Below, piece after piece: positions 8,875 to 17,494 of a stretch of DNA of 64,000 bases. Source of the stretch: Cognatundibacterium curvum (lineage in GTDB: Bacteria > Pseudomonadota > Gammaproteobacteria > Burkholderiales > Burkholderiaceae_D). The notes beneath the pieces were generated by a model. That model worked only from the letters and a program-made list of their open reading frames with translations. It made no database searches and had not been told where the DNA came from. Numbering within the stretch: position 1 is the stretch's first letter; each line of letters begins with the position of its first letter. The stretch is taken from the NCBI RefSeq assembly GCF_014284235.1, contig NZ_JACOGD010000006.1:300913-364912 (forward strand), given 5' to 3'. Made by a program: the position numbers and the translations under genes.

Positions 8875-9797
8875 ACCCGCGTCTGGTCGATCAGCTCGAT
8901 ACCAATTTACTGCGCGTGCTGCATACCTTGCTGACTGAGCGCAGTGTGACCCGCACCGCGATGAAGCTGGGACAGTCACAGCCAGCGATCAGCAATATGC
9001 TCAAACGTCTGCGCGATATCACTGGCGATGCGATTCTGGTGCGCGGTAAAAACGGCATGACACCGACCGAGCGTGGTCAGGAATTACTGCAACTGGCGCA
9101 GCAGGGACTGAAGGTGATGGAGAGTATTGCCAGTCCCGCGCCCGCCTTTGTCGCGGCGACTACCCAACGCGTATTTCATCTGGGCGCACCGGATTATCTG
9201 AGTGTGTTACTGCTGCCGCTGGTGATGGAAAAAGTACGGGAACTGGCACCAAACGCAGGCCTGGTGATTCATGCGCTGAATGCCGGTTTTGATTATGCGA
9301 CTGCACTGGAAAACGGCGAACTCGATTGCGTAATCGGGAACTGGCCGGATCTGCCGCCGCAATTACATATCGCTCAGTTATTTGAAGATGAGCTGGTCTG
9401 CATGGTGAACCGCAAGCATCCGGTGGTCAGCAAAGGACTGTCGCTGCGCTACTATCTGGATATGCCACATCTGGCACCGACGCCGTATATGGCAGGACAC
9501 CGCAGCATCATCGACACGGCCTTGGCTGAGCTGGGGCATAAGCGCAAAATTCAGATGACCCTGCCTTACTTCGGCATGGTGCCGTATGTCTTGTCACGCA
9601 CCGATTTGCTCTTCACCACCAGCCGCAGCTTTGCGGTGCAATGTGCGAAAGATTGGCCGATAGAAGTGCTGCCGGTACCGGTTCCTATGCCTAAGATGAA
9701 ATTCTTCATGCTCTGGCATGAACGTGTGCATGCGGCGGCGGAAGTGCAATGGTTACGCAAAATCATTGCCGAGTCAGCGCAACAGGTGTGCGCTTAG
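8871..9797 (+). CDS. LysR-family transcriptional regulator
   Basis: A 308-residue protein with an N-terminal winged helix-turn-helix (SVTRTAMKLGQSQPAISNML, about residues 24-43) and a LysR-type effector-binding domain from about residue 95 (HLGAPDYLSVLLLPLVMEKV). The substrate-domain layout resembles the NodD/LinR-like branch. It is translationally coupled to the YafJ-type amidotransferase, which is unusual since LysR genes more often diverge from targets; co-regulation is likely. The effector cannot be told from sequence. Confidence 0.88.
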   Translation: MNPRLVDQLDTNLLRVLHTLLTERSVTRTAMKLGQSQPAISNMLKRLRDITGDAILVRGKNGMTPTERGQELLQLAQQGLKVMESIASPAPAFVAATTQRVFHLGAPDYLSVLLLPLVMEKVRELAPNAGLVIHALNAGFDYATALENGELDCVIGNWPDLPPQLHIAQLFEDELVCMVNRKHPVVSKGLSLRYYLDMPHLAPTPYMAGHRSIIDTALAELGHKRKIQMTLPYFGMVPYVLSRTDLLFTTSRSFAVQCAKDWPIEVLPVPVPMPKMKFFMLWHERVHAAAEVQWLRKIIAESAQQVCA

Positions 9798-9802
9798 CCA
9801 TA

Positions 9803-9836
9803 AAAAAACGCGGCTCACTGCTGAGCCGCGTTTTTA
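9803..9836. terminator. Bidirectional terminator between convergent genes
   Basis: An A-run, then CGCGGCTCA (9810-9818), loop CTGC, TGAGCCGCG (9823-9831) and a T-run. The A/T tracts on both sides let it serve the LysR gene (+) and the BMP-family gene (-). Confidence 0.92.
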
Positions 9837-9883
9837 TTTAGGTCAGTCTAATTAAGCTGAGCTCAGCTTAGATCAACCTGGTA

Positions 9884-11026
9884 TTAGCCCGGAACCTTAC
9901 CGTCCACGCCTTCCACATAGAACTTCACTTCATGCAGGAATTTGTCGTCTGCCACGGCATCTTTGCCCAGCACTTCTTTACCGGTATTATCCTTGATCGG
10001 ACCTTTCCAGATGGGTGCTGTGCCATCAATCACACCCTGACGACGTTCTGCGATGAGTTTTTTGACTTCATCAGACAGCGTGGCATTGAAAGCCTTGAGG
10101 TCTATCATGTTTTCTTTCAGGCCCCACCAGGTGGTGTCTGATTTCCATTTACCTTCCAGCACTTCGCCTACGCGTTTGTTGTAGTACACGCTCCAGTCTA
10201 TGGTGGAGGCGGCTACGTGGGCTTTCGGACCGAACTTAGTCATGTCGCTGTCCCAGCCAAATGCGAGTACGCCTTTTTCTTCTGCAGTCTGCACCACTGC
10301 TGCGGAATCGGTATTTTGCATCAGCACATCCACGCCCTGACCGATCAGGGTAGTCGCTGCTTCGCGTTCTTTGCCCGGATCAAACCACTTATTGACCCAC
10401 ACGACTTTGGTGGTGGCATTCGGATTCACAGAGCGTGCGCCCAGTGTGAAGGAGTTGATATTACGCAGCACTTCAGGAATCGGTACCGAAGCAACCACAC
10501 CCAGTTTGCCGGATTTGCTCAGCTTACCGGCAGCGACACCGGCCAGATACGCGCCTTCATAAGTACGCACATCGTATTGCGCCATATTGGCTGCGGTTTT
10601 GAAGCCAGTCGCATGTTCGAATTTCACATCCGGGAAATCCTTGGCGACTTTGACCATCGCTTCCATATAGCCGAAAGTGGTGCCGAAGATCAGCTTATTG
10701 CCCTGGCTGGCCAGATCACGGATCACGCGTTCTGCATCGGCTGCGCTTTCGGGGACGTTTTCGACGAAAGTGGTTTTCACTTTTTCGCCATACTGTGCCT
10801 CGACTTGCTTACGGGCCGCATCATGCGCGTAAGTCCAGCCTGCATCGCCGACCGGGCCCACGTAAATGAAGGCGACTTTTAGTGCTTCTGCGCTGTTGGC
10901 AGCGGTGGCACCGGATGCTGCAGAAGCAGCTGGCTGCGCTTCGTCTTTCTTGCCGCAGGCGGCCAGTCCGAGTACGGCAAACGAGATCGCAGCGACCAGG
11001 GTTTTTCTACGGGAGATTGTCATCAT
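9884..11026 (-). CDS. BMP-family ABC transporter substrate-binding lipoprotein
   Basis: A 380-residue protein with a lipoprotein signal (positively charged MMTISRRK, hydrophobic stretch, lipobox LAAC at about residues 21-24), then a BmpA/Med-type periplasmic binding fold starting KVAFIYVGPVGDAGWTYAHD. Known BMP proteins bind purine nucleosides or related purines. It belongs with the permeases and ATPase just upstream on the same strand, but is separated from them by a TIR repeat element 40 bp before its start. An AAGGA site precedes the ATG. Confidence 0.9.
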   Translation of the reverse strand: MMTISRRKTLVAAISFAVLGLAACGKKDEAQPAASAASGATAANSAEALKVAFIYVGPVGDAGWTYAHDAARKQVEAQYGEKVKTTFVENVPESAADAERVIRDLASQGNKLIFGTTFGYMEAMVKVAKDFPDVKFEHATGFKTAANMAQYDVRTYEGAYLAGVAAGKLSKSGKLGVVASVPIPEVLRNINSFTLGARSVNPNATTKVVWVNKWFDPGKEREAATTLIGQGVDVLMQNTDSAAVVQTAEEKGVLAFGWDSDMTKFGPKAHVAASTIDWSVYYNKRVGEVLEGKWKSDTTWWGLKENMIDLKAFNATLSDEVKKLIAERRQGVIDGTAPIWKGPIKDNTGKEVLGKDAVADDKFLHEVKFYVEGVDGKVPG

Positions 11027-11065
11027 GGACTTCCTTAAGTGAACAAAACAGTAAATTCATTACAT

Positions 11066-11176
11066 AGGACTTACACAAAACCGCCCCAGCGGCGTTATGG
11101 CTCCTTTTTGTACAGCTCGTGCAGCTCGTACTGCCTGCGTCGCCATGCCTTGCCGGGACAATTTTGTGTCAGTCCT
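11066..11176. repeat. TIR repeat element, copy 2
   Basis: A 111-bp copy bounded by AGGACTTACACAAAA and TTTTGTGTCAGTCCT, with the same interior as the other copies plus a few extra bases in the variable middle (CAGCTCGTGCAGCTCGTACTG). The TIRs are the most diverged of the four. It lies inside the transporter cluster between the permease stop (11199) and the binding-protein start (11026), where its hairpin could act as a transcript boundary or stabiliser. Confidence 0.85.
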
Positions 11177-11198
11177 CACAAAATCAGCAGTCCCGTCT

Positions 11199-12110
11199 TT
11201 ACGGACGGAAGGGCTTACCCAGCGAGGCTGGCATATTCAGGCGTATCCAGTCAGGATTGCGCGAGATCAGGACCAGCACCACGATGGTGGCAACATAAGG
11301 TAGCATAGACAGGATTTGCGATGGAATCGCTATCCCTATCGCCTGAAAATGAAATTGCAGGATAGTCACGCTGCCGAACAGTAAAGCACCGAGCAAGACC
11401 CGTGCCGGACGCCAGGTGGCGAAGGTGGTCAGCGCCAGTGCAATCCAGCCGCGACCCGCGACCAAGCCTTCCACCCACATTGGCGTATAGATAATCGACA
11501 GATAGGCACCGGCGATACCGCAGCAGGCACCGCTGAACAGCAAGGCCAGAAAGCGGATACGCAATACCGGATAACCAAGCGCATGGGCCGATTCCGGCGA
11601 TTCGCCAACTGCACGCAATACCAGTCCGGCACGGCTGCGGTACAGGAACCAGATCAGTCCTGCGCATAACAGCAGGCTGAAATACACCGCCAGATGCTGA
11701 TCAAATAAGGCTTTACCGACAAAGGGCAATTGATTCAGTACTGGAATGCCGTGGCTGCCTGCAGGCAGCGATTGCCCCACAAAAGACTGACCAATGAAAG
11801 CCGATAAGCCGGTGCCGAAAATAGACAAGGCCAGCCCGGTCGCGACCTGATTGGTTGCCAGTGACAAGGCCAGCCACGCAAACAGCGTCGCCATCAGCAT
11901 GCCGGCGACTGCACCTGCGGCAAAGCCCAGCCAGGGATTGTGAGTCTGGTGCGCGACTGCGAAACCGACGATGGCCGCCACCAGCATCATGCCTTCTGCA
12001 CCCAGATTCAGCACACCTGCACGTTCATTGATCAGCAGACCGAGTGCGGCAATCAGCAAAGGGGTGCCGGAATTGATGGAGGCGGCAATTAAAGAAGCAA
12101 AGTTTTCCAT
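11199..12110 (-). CDS. ABC transporter permease, BMP/nucleoside type (second subunit)
   Basis: A 303-residue, very hydrophobic protein with 8-9 predicted membrane segments and the branched-chain/nucleoside permease signature INERAGVLNLGAEGMMLVAA near residues 27-46 (BPD_transp_2 family). It pairs with the permease starting at 13178 to form the heterodimeric channel. Its ATG is 4 bp downstream of that gene's stop, so the two are coupled. The substrate is inferred from the binding protein as purine nucleoside or base. Confidence 0.9.
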   Translation of the reverse strand: MENFASLIAASINSGTPLLIAALGLLINERAGVLNLGAEGMMLVAAIVGFAVAHQTHNPWLGFAAGAVAGMLMATLFAWLALSLATNQVATGLALSIFGTGLSAFIGQSFVGQSLPAGSHGIPVLNQLPFVGKALFDQHLAVYFSLLLCAGLIWFLYRSRAGLVLRAVGESPESAHALGYPVLRIRFLALLFSGACCGIAGAYLSIIYTPMWVEGLVAGRGWIALALTTFATWRPARVLLGALLFGSVTILQFHFQAIGIAIPSQILSMLPYVATIVVLVLISRNPDWIRLNMPASLGKPFRP

Positions 12111-12113
12111 GAA

Positions 12114-13178
12114 TTATTTTTTCCAGCGCAGACGGTAGTGGATGAGCGTGTCACAGGCCAGCAGCATGAATAGCAGCATGCCCTGGAACAAACCGGTGAT
12201 GGCCGATGGCAGACCCAGACGCGATTGCGCCAATTCTCCACCCAGATAAAACAGCGATAACACCAGACCGCCAAAGATGGTGCCAATAGGATTGAGGCGG
12301 CCAATAAACGCCACGATAATCGCGGCAAAGCCATACCCCGGCGAGATCGACGGCAGTACCTGACCGATAGGGCCAGTCACTTCAAACGCACCGGCCAGTC
12401 CGGCGAAACCACCGGAAATCAGCAGCGAAGTCCAAAGTGCATTGCGGCTGGAAAAACCGGCATATCGTGCCGCCAGCGGCGCCAGTCCACCCACCGTCAG
12501 GCGGTAACCGGCGAAGCTGCGATACACGAACACCGCCATCGCTGCCGTCGCTGCCAGCATCACGATAAAGCCTACATGCAGACGGCTGCCGGAAAACAGA
12601 TGCGGCAGCAGATATTCGCTGGAAAAGACTTTGGATTGCGGGAAGTTCATGCCATTCGGGTCTTTCAGCGGGCCATTCACCGCATACATCAGGAATAACT
12701 GCGCGATGTAAGTCAGCATCAGCGACACCAGAATTTCATTGGCATGAAAACGGTCGCGTAACAGCGCTGTGATACTGGCCCAGCAGGCACCACCGGCGAC
12801 GCCTGCCGTTGAAGCAGTAAGTAAAACCAGCCAGGGGCTGGCTCCACTGCCCTGATCAAAAAACAGTACGGTGGCACCGGCGGCCAGACCGCCAGCGATC
12901 AATTGCCCTTCCGCACCGATATTCCATACATTGGCGCGGTAACAGACCGATAAACCGAGTGCGCACAGCACCAGCGGTGTAGTTTTCAACAGCAGTTCTG
13001 AGATTGCTGACAGATTGCGCAGCGGTTCGAGTAAAAATACTTGCAGGCCGGTGACAGGATTTTTGCCTAATGCGATGAACAGCAGAGCGCCACAGAATAT
13101 GGTCAGCGCCACCGCCAGCAGCGGTGAGCAATACGCCATCAGGCGCGATGAGCCAGGTCGTAATTCCAGTTTAAACAC
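12114..13178 (-). CDS. ABC transporter permease, BMP/nucleoside type (first subunit)
   Basis: A 354-residue membrane protein with the paired signature CYRANVWNIGAEGQLIAGGL and about nine hydrophobic segments. I place the start at the GTG at 13176-13178, because GTGTTTAA overlaps the ATPase stop by eight bases, a classic coupling arrangement. A frame extending further upstream would lie entirely within the ATPase gene. It forms the importer with the genes on either side. Confidence 0.9.
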   Translation of the reverse strand: MFKLELRPGSSRLMAYCSPLLAVALTIFCGALLFIALGKNPVTGLQVFLLEPLRNLSAISELLLKTTPLVLCALGLSVCYRANVWNIGAEGQLIAGGLAAGATVLFFDQGSGASPWLVLLTASTAGVAGGACWASITALLRDRFHANEILVSLMLTYIAQLFLMYAVNGPLKDPNGMNFPQSKVFSSEYLLPHLFSGSRLHVGFIVMLAATAAMAVFVYRSFAGYRLTVGGLAPLAARYAGFSSRNALWTSLLISGGFAGLAGAFEVTGPIGQVLPSISPGYGFAAIIVAFIGRLNPIGTIFGGLVLSLFYLGGELAQSRLGLPSAITGLFQGMLLFMLLACDTLIHYRLRWKK

Positions 13179-14751
13179 GTTCAGCCTCCTGTGCCGGCTG
13201 CACCGCATTCACGCTATTCCCACCATCTTCACTATTCCACAAACCACTCATCCATAATCCTATCTGTTCGCGGCTGGCTGCTGCGCTATCAATTGAGGGC
13301 GACAGCCGGCCTTTGGCGATCACATGTATGCGATCGCATAAGCTGAATAATTCATCCAGTTCTTCCGAAATCACCAGTACCGCACAACCTGCGGCGCGCA
13401 GCTTGCGGATCTCGCTGTGTATCTGGGCGGCGGCACCGATGTCCACACCCCAGGTCGGTTGCGCCACGATGAACACTTCCGGTTCACGCGTGATTTCGCG
13501 CCCTACGATGAATTTCTGCAGATTGCCACCCGATAAACTGCGTGCCAGTGCGGCCGGTCCTGAAGCCTTGACGCGGAAACGCGCAATAATCGCAGCGGCT
13601 GCATCGATGGTGTGGGCAAACTGGATCATGCCGTGCCGCACGAATGGTGCGCGCTGATGCGATAACAGCATATTGTCGGTCAGGCTCAGTTCAGGCACCG
13701 CGCCACGGCCGAGTCTTTCTTCCGGCACCAGGCTTTGCTTTAAGGCGCGCCGCGCAGCCGGGCCGCGATTACCGACCGCTTTATCCTGCAGCCGTATCAT
13801 GTCGGCTTTGGCACGCCGGTCTTCGCCCGATAAGGCGGCCAGTAATTCTTGCTGTCCATTGCCGGACACCCCGGCTATACCGACGATTTCACCGGCATGG
13901 ACGGCAAACGAAATATCGTCCAGCGCGGTGGCAAACGCATGGGATTTGGGCAGACTCAGCCCCTGCACGACCAGCTTGGCCGCACCGGTGGTTTGCGGGC
14001 CGTGATCGGCATGGCTGACTTCGGTATCACCTATCATCAGACGCGACAGACTGGCTGCGGTTTCCTGGCGCGGATCGCAATGGCCAGTGACTTTACCCAT
14101 ACGCATGACGGTTGCGGAATGGCAGAGTTCACGGATTTCATCGAGTTTGTGACTGATGTACAGAATACTGCAGCCTTCAGATGCGATCTTGCGTAAGGTC
14201 ACAAACAGCTTCTGTACTGCCTGTGGCGTCAGCACCGAGGTGGGTTCATCCAGGATCAGTAATTGCGGTTTGGTCAGCAAGGCGCGTACGATTTCCACCC
14301 TTTGCCGTTCACCCACGCTCAGGGTATGCACATGACGGTGTGGTTCCAGCTCCAGACCATAATTCTGACCAGTCTGGCGTATTTGCTCTGCCAATTGCGC
14401 CATATCGATGCCGGGTTCCAGCCCGAGTGCGATGTTTTCGGTGACGGTCAGCGTATCAAACAGCGAGAAATGCTGGAACACCATGGAGACGCCGAGTTTG
14501 CGCGCGGCCTGCGGCGAACTGATTTGTACAGTTTGCCCATTCCAGCGCATCTGACCGGAATCCGGTTTGACTGCGCCGAAGATGATTTTCATCAGGGTAG
14601 ATTTGCCCGCGCCGTTTTCGCCCAGCACGGCATGAATTTCGCCCGGCGCCACGCGCAGGCAGATGTGGTCATTCGCGACCACGGAGGGATAGCTTTTGCA
14701 GATGTCAACGAGTTCCAGCCGGGAACCGGTGATTGCAGCGGTTGAGGTCAC
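13171..14751 (-). CDS. ABC transporter ATP-binding protein with two nucleotide-binding domains
   Basis: A 526-residue protein with two ABC cassettes, as in nucleoside (BMP) and sugar (RbsA/XylG) importers. The first has Walker A GENGAGKST, signature LSVGERQR and Walker B LLILDEPTS. The second has a degenerate Walker A (GVSGNGQQEL), signature LSGGNLQK and a divergent Walker B (VFIVAQPTWG), so only one site looks fully catalytic, as usual for this family. The GTG at 14749-14751 follows AAAGGATAAT; longer frames lack such a site. It is the first gene of the importer operon. Confidence 0.9.
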   Translation of the reverse strand: MTSTAAITGSRLELVDICKSYPSVVANDHICLRVAPGEIHAVLGENGAGKSTLMKIIFGAVKPDSGQMRWNGQTVQISSPQAARKLGVSMVFQHFSLFDTLTVTENIALGLEPGIDMAQLAEQIRQTGQNYGLELEPHRHVHTLSVGERQRVEIVRALLTKPQLLILDEPTSVLTPQAVQKLFVTLRKIASEGCSILYISHKLDEIRELCHSATVMRMGKVTGHCDPRQETAASLSRLMIGDTEVSHADHGPQTTGAAKLVVQGLSLPKSHAFATALDDISFAVHAGEIVGIAGVSGNGQQELLAALSGEDRRAKADMIRLQDKAVGNRGPAARRALKQSLVPEERLGRGAVPELSLTDNMLLSHQRAPFVRHGMIQFAHTIDAAAAIIARFRVKASGPAALARSLSGGNLQKFIVGREITREPEVFIVAQPTWGVDIGAAAQIHSEIRKLRAAGCAVLVISEELDELFSLCDRIHVIAKGRLSPSIDSAAASREQIGLWMSGLWNSEDGGNSVNAVQPAQEAERV

Positions 14752-14978
14752 ATTATCCTTTCCAACCAGGAAAACTGGTACTGGCCACATGCCTGAACAG
14801 ACCGGAACAGGTATCCGGTCATCAGGGTGTCAGCAGAAAATTCAGCAGAAAGCCGGAATGCCGGCATGAAATTCAACAACAACAGCGTTTTCAGGGTAGA
14901 GATGCGGCATGCGCTACATCATCATAAAAATCACATGTTCTGTATTCGGGCAGCATTATAAATGCCAGCGGCCTGCTT

Positions 14979-16247
14979 TCACACAATCAAAATCGCTCTG
15001 AAATCATTGACATTGGTACGGGTCGGGCCAGTGATGATCAAATCATTAACAAATGAAAAAAAATGATAGGCATCGTTGTTTTCTAACATCGCCCGGCCAG
15101 ACAGTTGCAACGCGCTGGCCCGGGCTAAGGTTTCTGGGCCGTAATACGCCCCCGCATTGTCTTCGGTACCATCGATGCCATCGGTATCGCAGGCCAGTGC
15201 ATGGATGCGCGGATGGCCCGCACAGGCCAGTGCAAAACTCAGCAAAAACTGGGCATTGCGGCCACCACGCCCCTGACCACGTACCGTGACACTGGTTTCC
15301 CCGCCCGATAACAGCACGCAAGGCGTCTGGAATGGCTGGCCATGTTGTGCGACCTGACGCGCCAATGCCGCATGCATCAGACCGATATCGGCTGCCTCGC
15401 CTTCGATTTCATCGGACAGGATATAAGCCGCGACACCAGCTTCACGGGCCTTGGCTGCCGCCGCCTGCAGCGATTGTTGTGCCGTGCTGATGATGTGATG
15501 CGTATGCCCGTGGAAGCGCGGATCGCCGGGCTTGGGGGTTTCAGCTGCGCCGCTGTGCCAGTCTGCCAATACGCTGTCAGGCAGCGCGATCTGGTATTTT
15601 TGCATGATGGCCAGTGCCTGTGCACAGGTGCCGGGATCGGGCAGGGTGGGGCCACTGGCAATCACGTGCGCTTCGTCGCCGGGCACATCGGAAATCAACA
15701 GCGTCACCACGCGTGCCGGTCCGCACGCGAGTGCCAGGCGACCACCTTTGATGGCAGACAGATGTTTGCGCACGCAATTCATTTCACTGATGCTGGCTCC
15801 GCTGCGCAACAGCGCTTTATTGATCGCCTGTTTTTCTTGCAGCGTGATGCCGGGTGCCGGTAAGGCCAGCAAGGCTGAACCGCCACCGGAAATCAGGCAT
15901 AGCACCAGATCCTCCGCAGTCAGCCCCTGTACCTGTTGCAATATGCGTTGTGCGGCCTGCTGTCCGGCTGCATCGGGTACCGGATGGGCGGCTTCGATGA
16001 CTTCGATCTGCTGACATGGCGCACCATGCCCATAACGTGTCACCACCAGCCCGGACAGCGGTCCTTGCCAGTGCTGCTCTACCGCCAGCGCCATGGCTGC
16101 TGCGGCTTTCCCGGCACCGATCACGACCGTGCGGCCCTGCGTCGGCGGGCTGGGCAAGAAGGCAGGCAGACGCTGGCTGGCGCTGGCGGCAGCGACGGCG
16201 CAGTCGAACAGGGAATGCAGAAATTGGCGTGGGGACGAAATAGTCAT
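14979..16247 (-). CDS. Glycerate 2-kinase (MOFRL/TtuD family)
   Basis: A 422-residue protein with the GckA/TtuD signature VVIGAGKAAAAMA near the N terminus, the loop CLISGGGSALL, and a C-terminal MOFRL region (LLSGGETSVTVRGQGRGGRN, then FALACDTDGIDGTEDNAGA-like residues). Members phosphorylate D-glycerate to 2-phosphoglycerate; older databases call some hydroxypyruvate reductase. In this window it could use glycerate made from glyoxylate released by AllA. It lies on the same strand as the importer, 227 bp upstream, and may or may not share its transcript. Confidence 0.85.
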   Translation of the reverse strand: MTISSPRQFLHSLFDCAVAAASASQRLPAFLPSPPTQGRTVVIGAGKAAAAMALAVEQHWQGPLSGLVVTRYGHGAPCQQIEVIEAAHPVPDAAGQQAAQRILQQVQGLTAEDLVLCLISGGGSALLALPAPGITLQEKQAINKALLRSGASISEMNCVRKHLSAIKGGRLALACGPARVVTLLISDVPGDEAHVIASGPTLPDPGTCAQALAIMQKYQIALPDSVLADWHSGAAETPKPGDPRFHGHTHHIISTAQQSLQAAAAKAREAGVAAYILSDEIEGEAADIGLMHAALARQVAQHGQPFQTPCVLLSGGETSVTVRGQGRGGRNAQFLLSFALACAGHPRIHALACDTDGIDGTEDNAGAYYGPETLARASALQLSGRAMLENNDAYHFFSFVNDLIITGPTRTNVNDFRAILIV

Positions 16248-16263
16248 GGCGTAGAGGAGTAAG

Positions 16264-16302
16264 ATGACGGTTTTGCGCGAAACTGCGCATGACTCATCTT
16301 AA
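16264..16302 (+). CDS. Possible 12-residue leader peptide before the serine hydrolase
   Basis: An ATG at 16264 sits 5 bp after GAGGAG (16254-16259), the best ribosome-binding site in this leader, and encodes MTVLRETAHDSS followed by TAA at 16300-16302. The stop lies four bases before the hydrolase start at 16307, so translation could couple the two. The peptide has no run of regulatory codons. It is a candidate only. Confidence 0.3.
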   Translation: MTVLRETAHDSS

Positions 16303-16306
16303 ACCT

Positions 16307-17485
16307 ATGTCTTACGATTTTGCTCAAGTCAATGCAACGATGCAAAAGTATGTGGACCGCCAGATACTGGCGGGTGTCTCCACTGCGGTGCTGAAAGCTC
16401 AGGATCTGGTGCATCTGCATTGCGCCGGGTGGGCTGACAAGGAACACGACATCCCGCTACGCGAAGATCATTTGTTCCGGATTTTTTCTAATACCAAGCT
16501 GATCACCTCGATGGCGATCCTGCTGCTGGTGGAAGATGGCAAACTGGGACTGGATGATCCGGTCGACCCTTATATTCCGCAGTTGGCTAAGCGCCGCGTA
16601 TTGCGGCCCGATGCGCGCAGTCTGGACGATACTGAAGCGGCGCACTCAGCGATCACAATACGCCAGTTACTGAACCATACTTCCGGCCTCGGCTATGGCT
16701 TGCTCGATCATGGCAGCCTGCTCTACAAAGCCTATAACGAAAGACGGGTACTGAATGCATTTCAGACCCTGGCGGAGATGATCACTTTACTGGAAGACTT
16801 GCCATTGAATTTTCATCCCGGCAGTGCCTGGCAATATTCGATTGCGACCGATGTCTTATCGCGCGTCGTCGAAGTGGTCAGTGGCAGGGATTTCGATCAG
16901 TTCCTGCGTTTGCGCATCTTTAATCCGCTCGGAATGGATGATACCGGCTTCTATGTGCCGCAAGCCCAGCTCGGTCGCCTGACTGCGTATTACAGTGGCG
17001 CCGATCCGCAGAATATCCTGCAGCGTGGTTTGCGCAGGCTGGATAAATCGCCGTATCCGGGTGCTTTTACCCAGCCGGTCGCGCGCTTGTCGGGTGGCGG
17101 TGGCCTGGTCTCCAGCATGCACGATATGCTGGCGCTGATGCGCACTTTCCTGCCGGGTGGCGATGCGATCCTGAAGCCGGAAAGCATGGCCCTGATGATG
17201 CAAAACCAGCTGCCAGCCGGGACAGGGATCAGTTTTCCCGGCATCGGCAATGTACCGAATAAGGGCTTTGGTCTGGGCGGTGCCGTCACGCTGCAGCCCG
17301 ATGTGAATGATCCGCCTGCTTCAGCGGGTGAATTTGAATGGGGTGGTATCGCGGGTACGCATTGGTGGATCTCGCCGCGTCATCAGATCGCCGGTGTACT
17401 GATGACACAGAAGCTGATGAGCTTCTGGCATCCGTTTTCATTTGATTTTAAACGGCTGGCTTATCAGGCCGTCGGTGCTAAATAA
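16307..17485 (+). CDS. Serine hydrolase of the beta-lactamase/EstB family
   Basis: A 392-residue protein from ATG 16307 (an in-frame ATG at 16289 would add six residues; neither has a good ribosome-binding site). The SxxK nucleophile motif is SNTK in RIFSNTKLITSMAILLL, followed by TIRQLLNHTSGLGY and the YxN-like element QYSIATDVLSRVVE. This places it in the class C beta-lactamase-like esterases/peptidases. No signal peptide is visible, so it is probably cytoplasmic and an esterase; antibiotic hydrolysis is not supported. The next gene starts 9 bp downstream of the stop. Confidence 0.85.
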   Translation: MSYDFAQVNATMQKYVDRQILAGVSTAVLKAQDLVHLHCAGWADKEHDIPLREDHLFRIFSNTKLITSMAILLLVEDGKLGLDDPVDPYIPQLAKRRVLRPDARSLDDTEAAHSAITIRQLLNHTSGLGYGLLDHGSLLYKAYNERRVLNAFQTLAEMITLLEDLPLNFHPGSAWQYSIATDVLSRVVEVVSGRDFDQFLRLRIFNPLGMDDTGFYVPQAQLGRLTAYYSGADPQNILQRGLRRLDKSPYPGAFTQPVARLSGGGGLVSSMHDMLALMRTFLPGGDAILKPESMALMMQNQLPAGTGISFPGIGNVPNKGFGLGGAVTLQPDVNDPPASAGEFEWGGIAGTHWWISPRHQIAGVLMTQKLMSFWHPFSFDFKRLAYQAVGAK

Positions 17486-17494
17486 GGATTGCAT

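Noticed and set aside
10217..10882. A 221-codon frame antisense to the BMP binding-protein gene
   Set aside because: Reverse-frame shadow rich in Cys, His and Phe; the minus-strand lipoprotein gene is certain.
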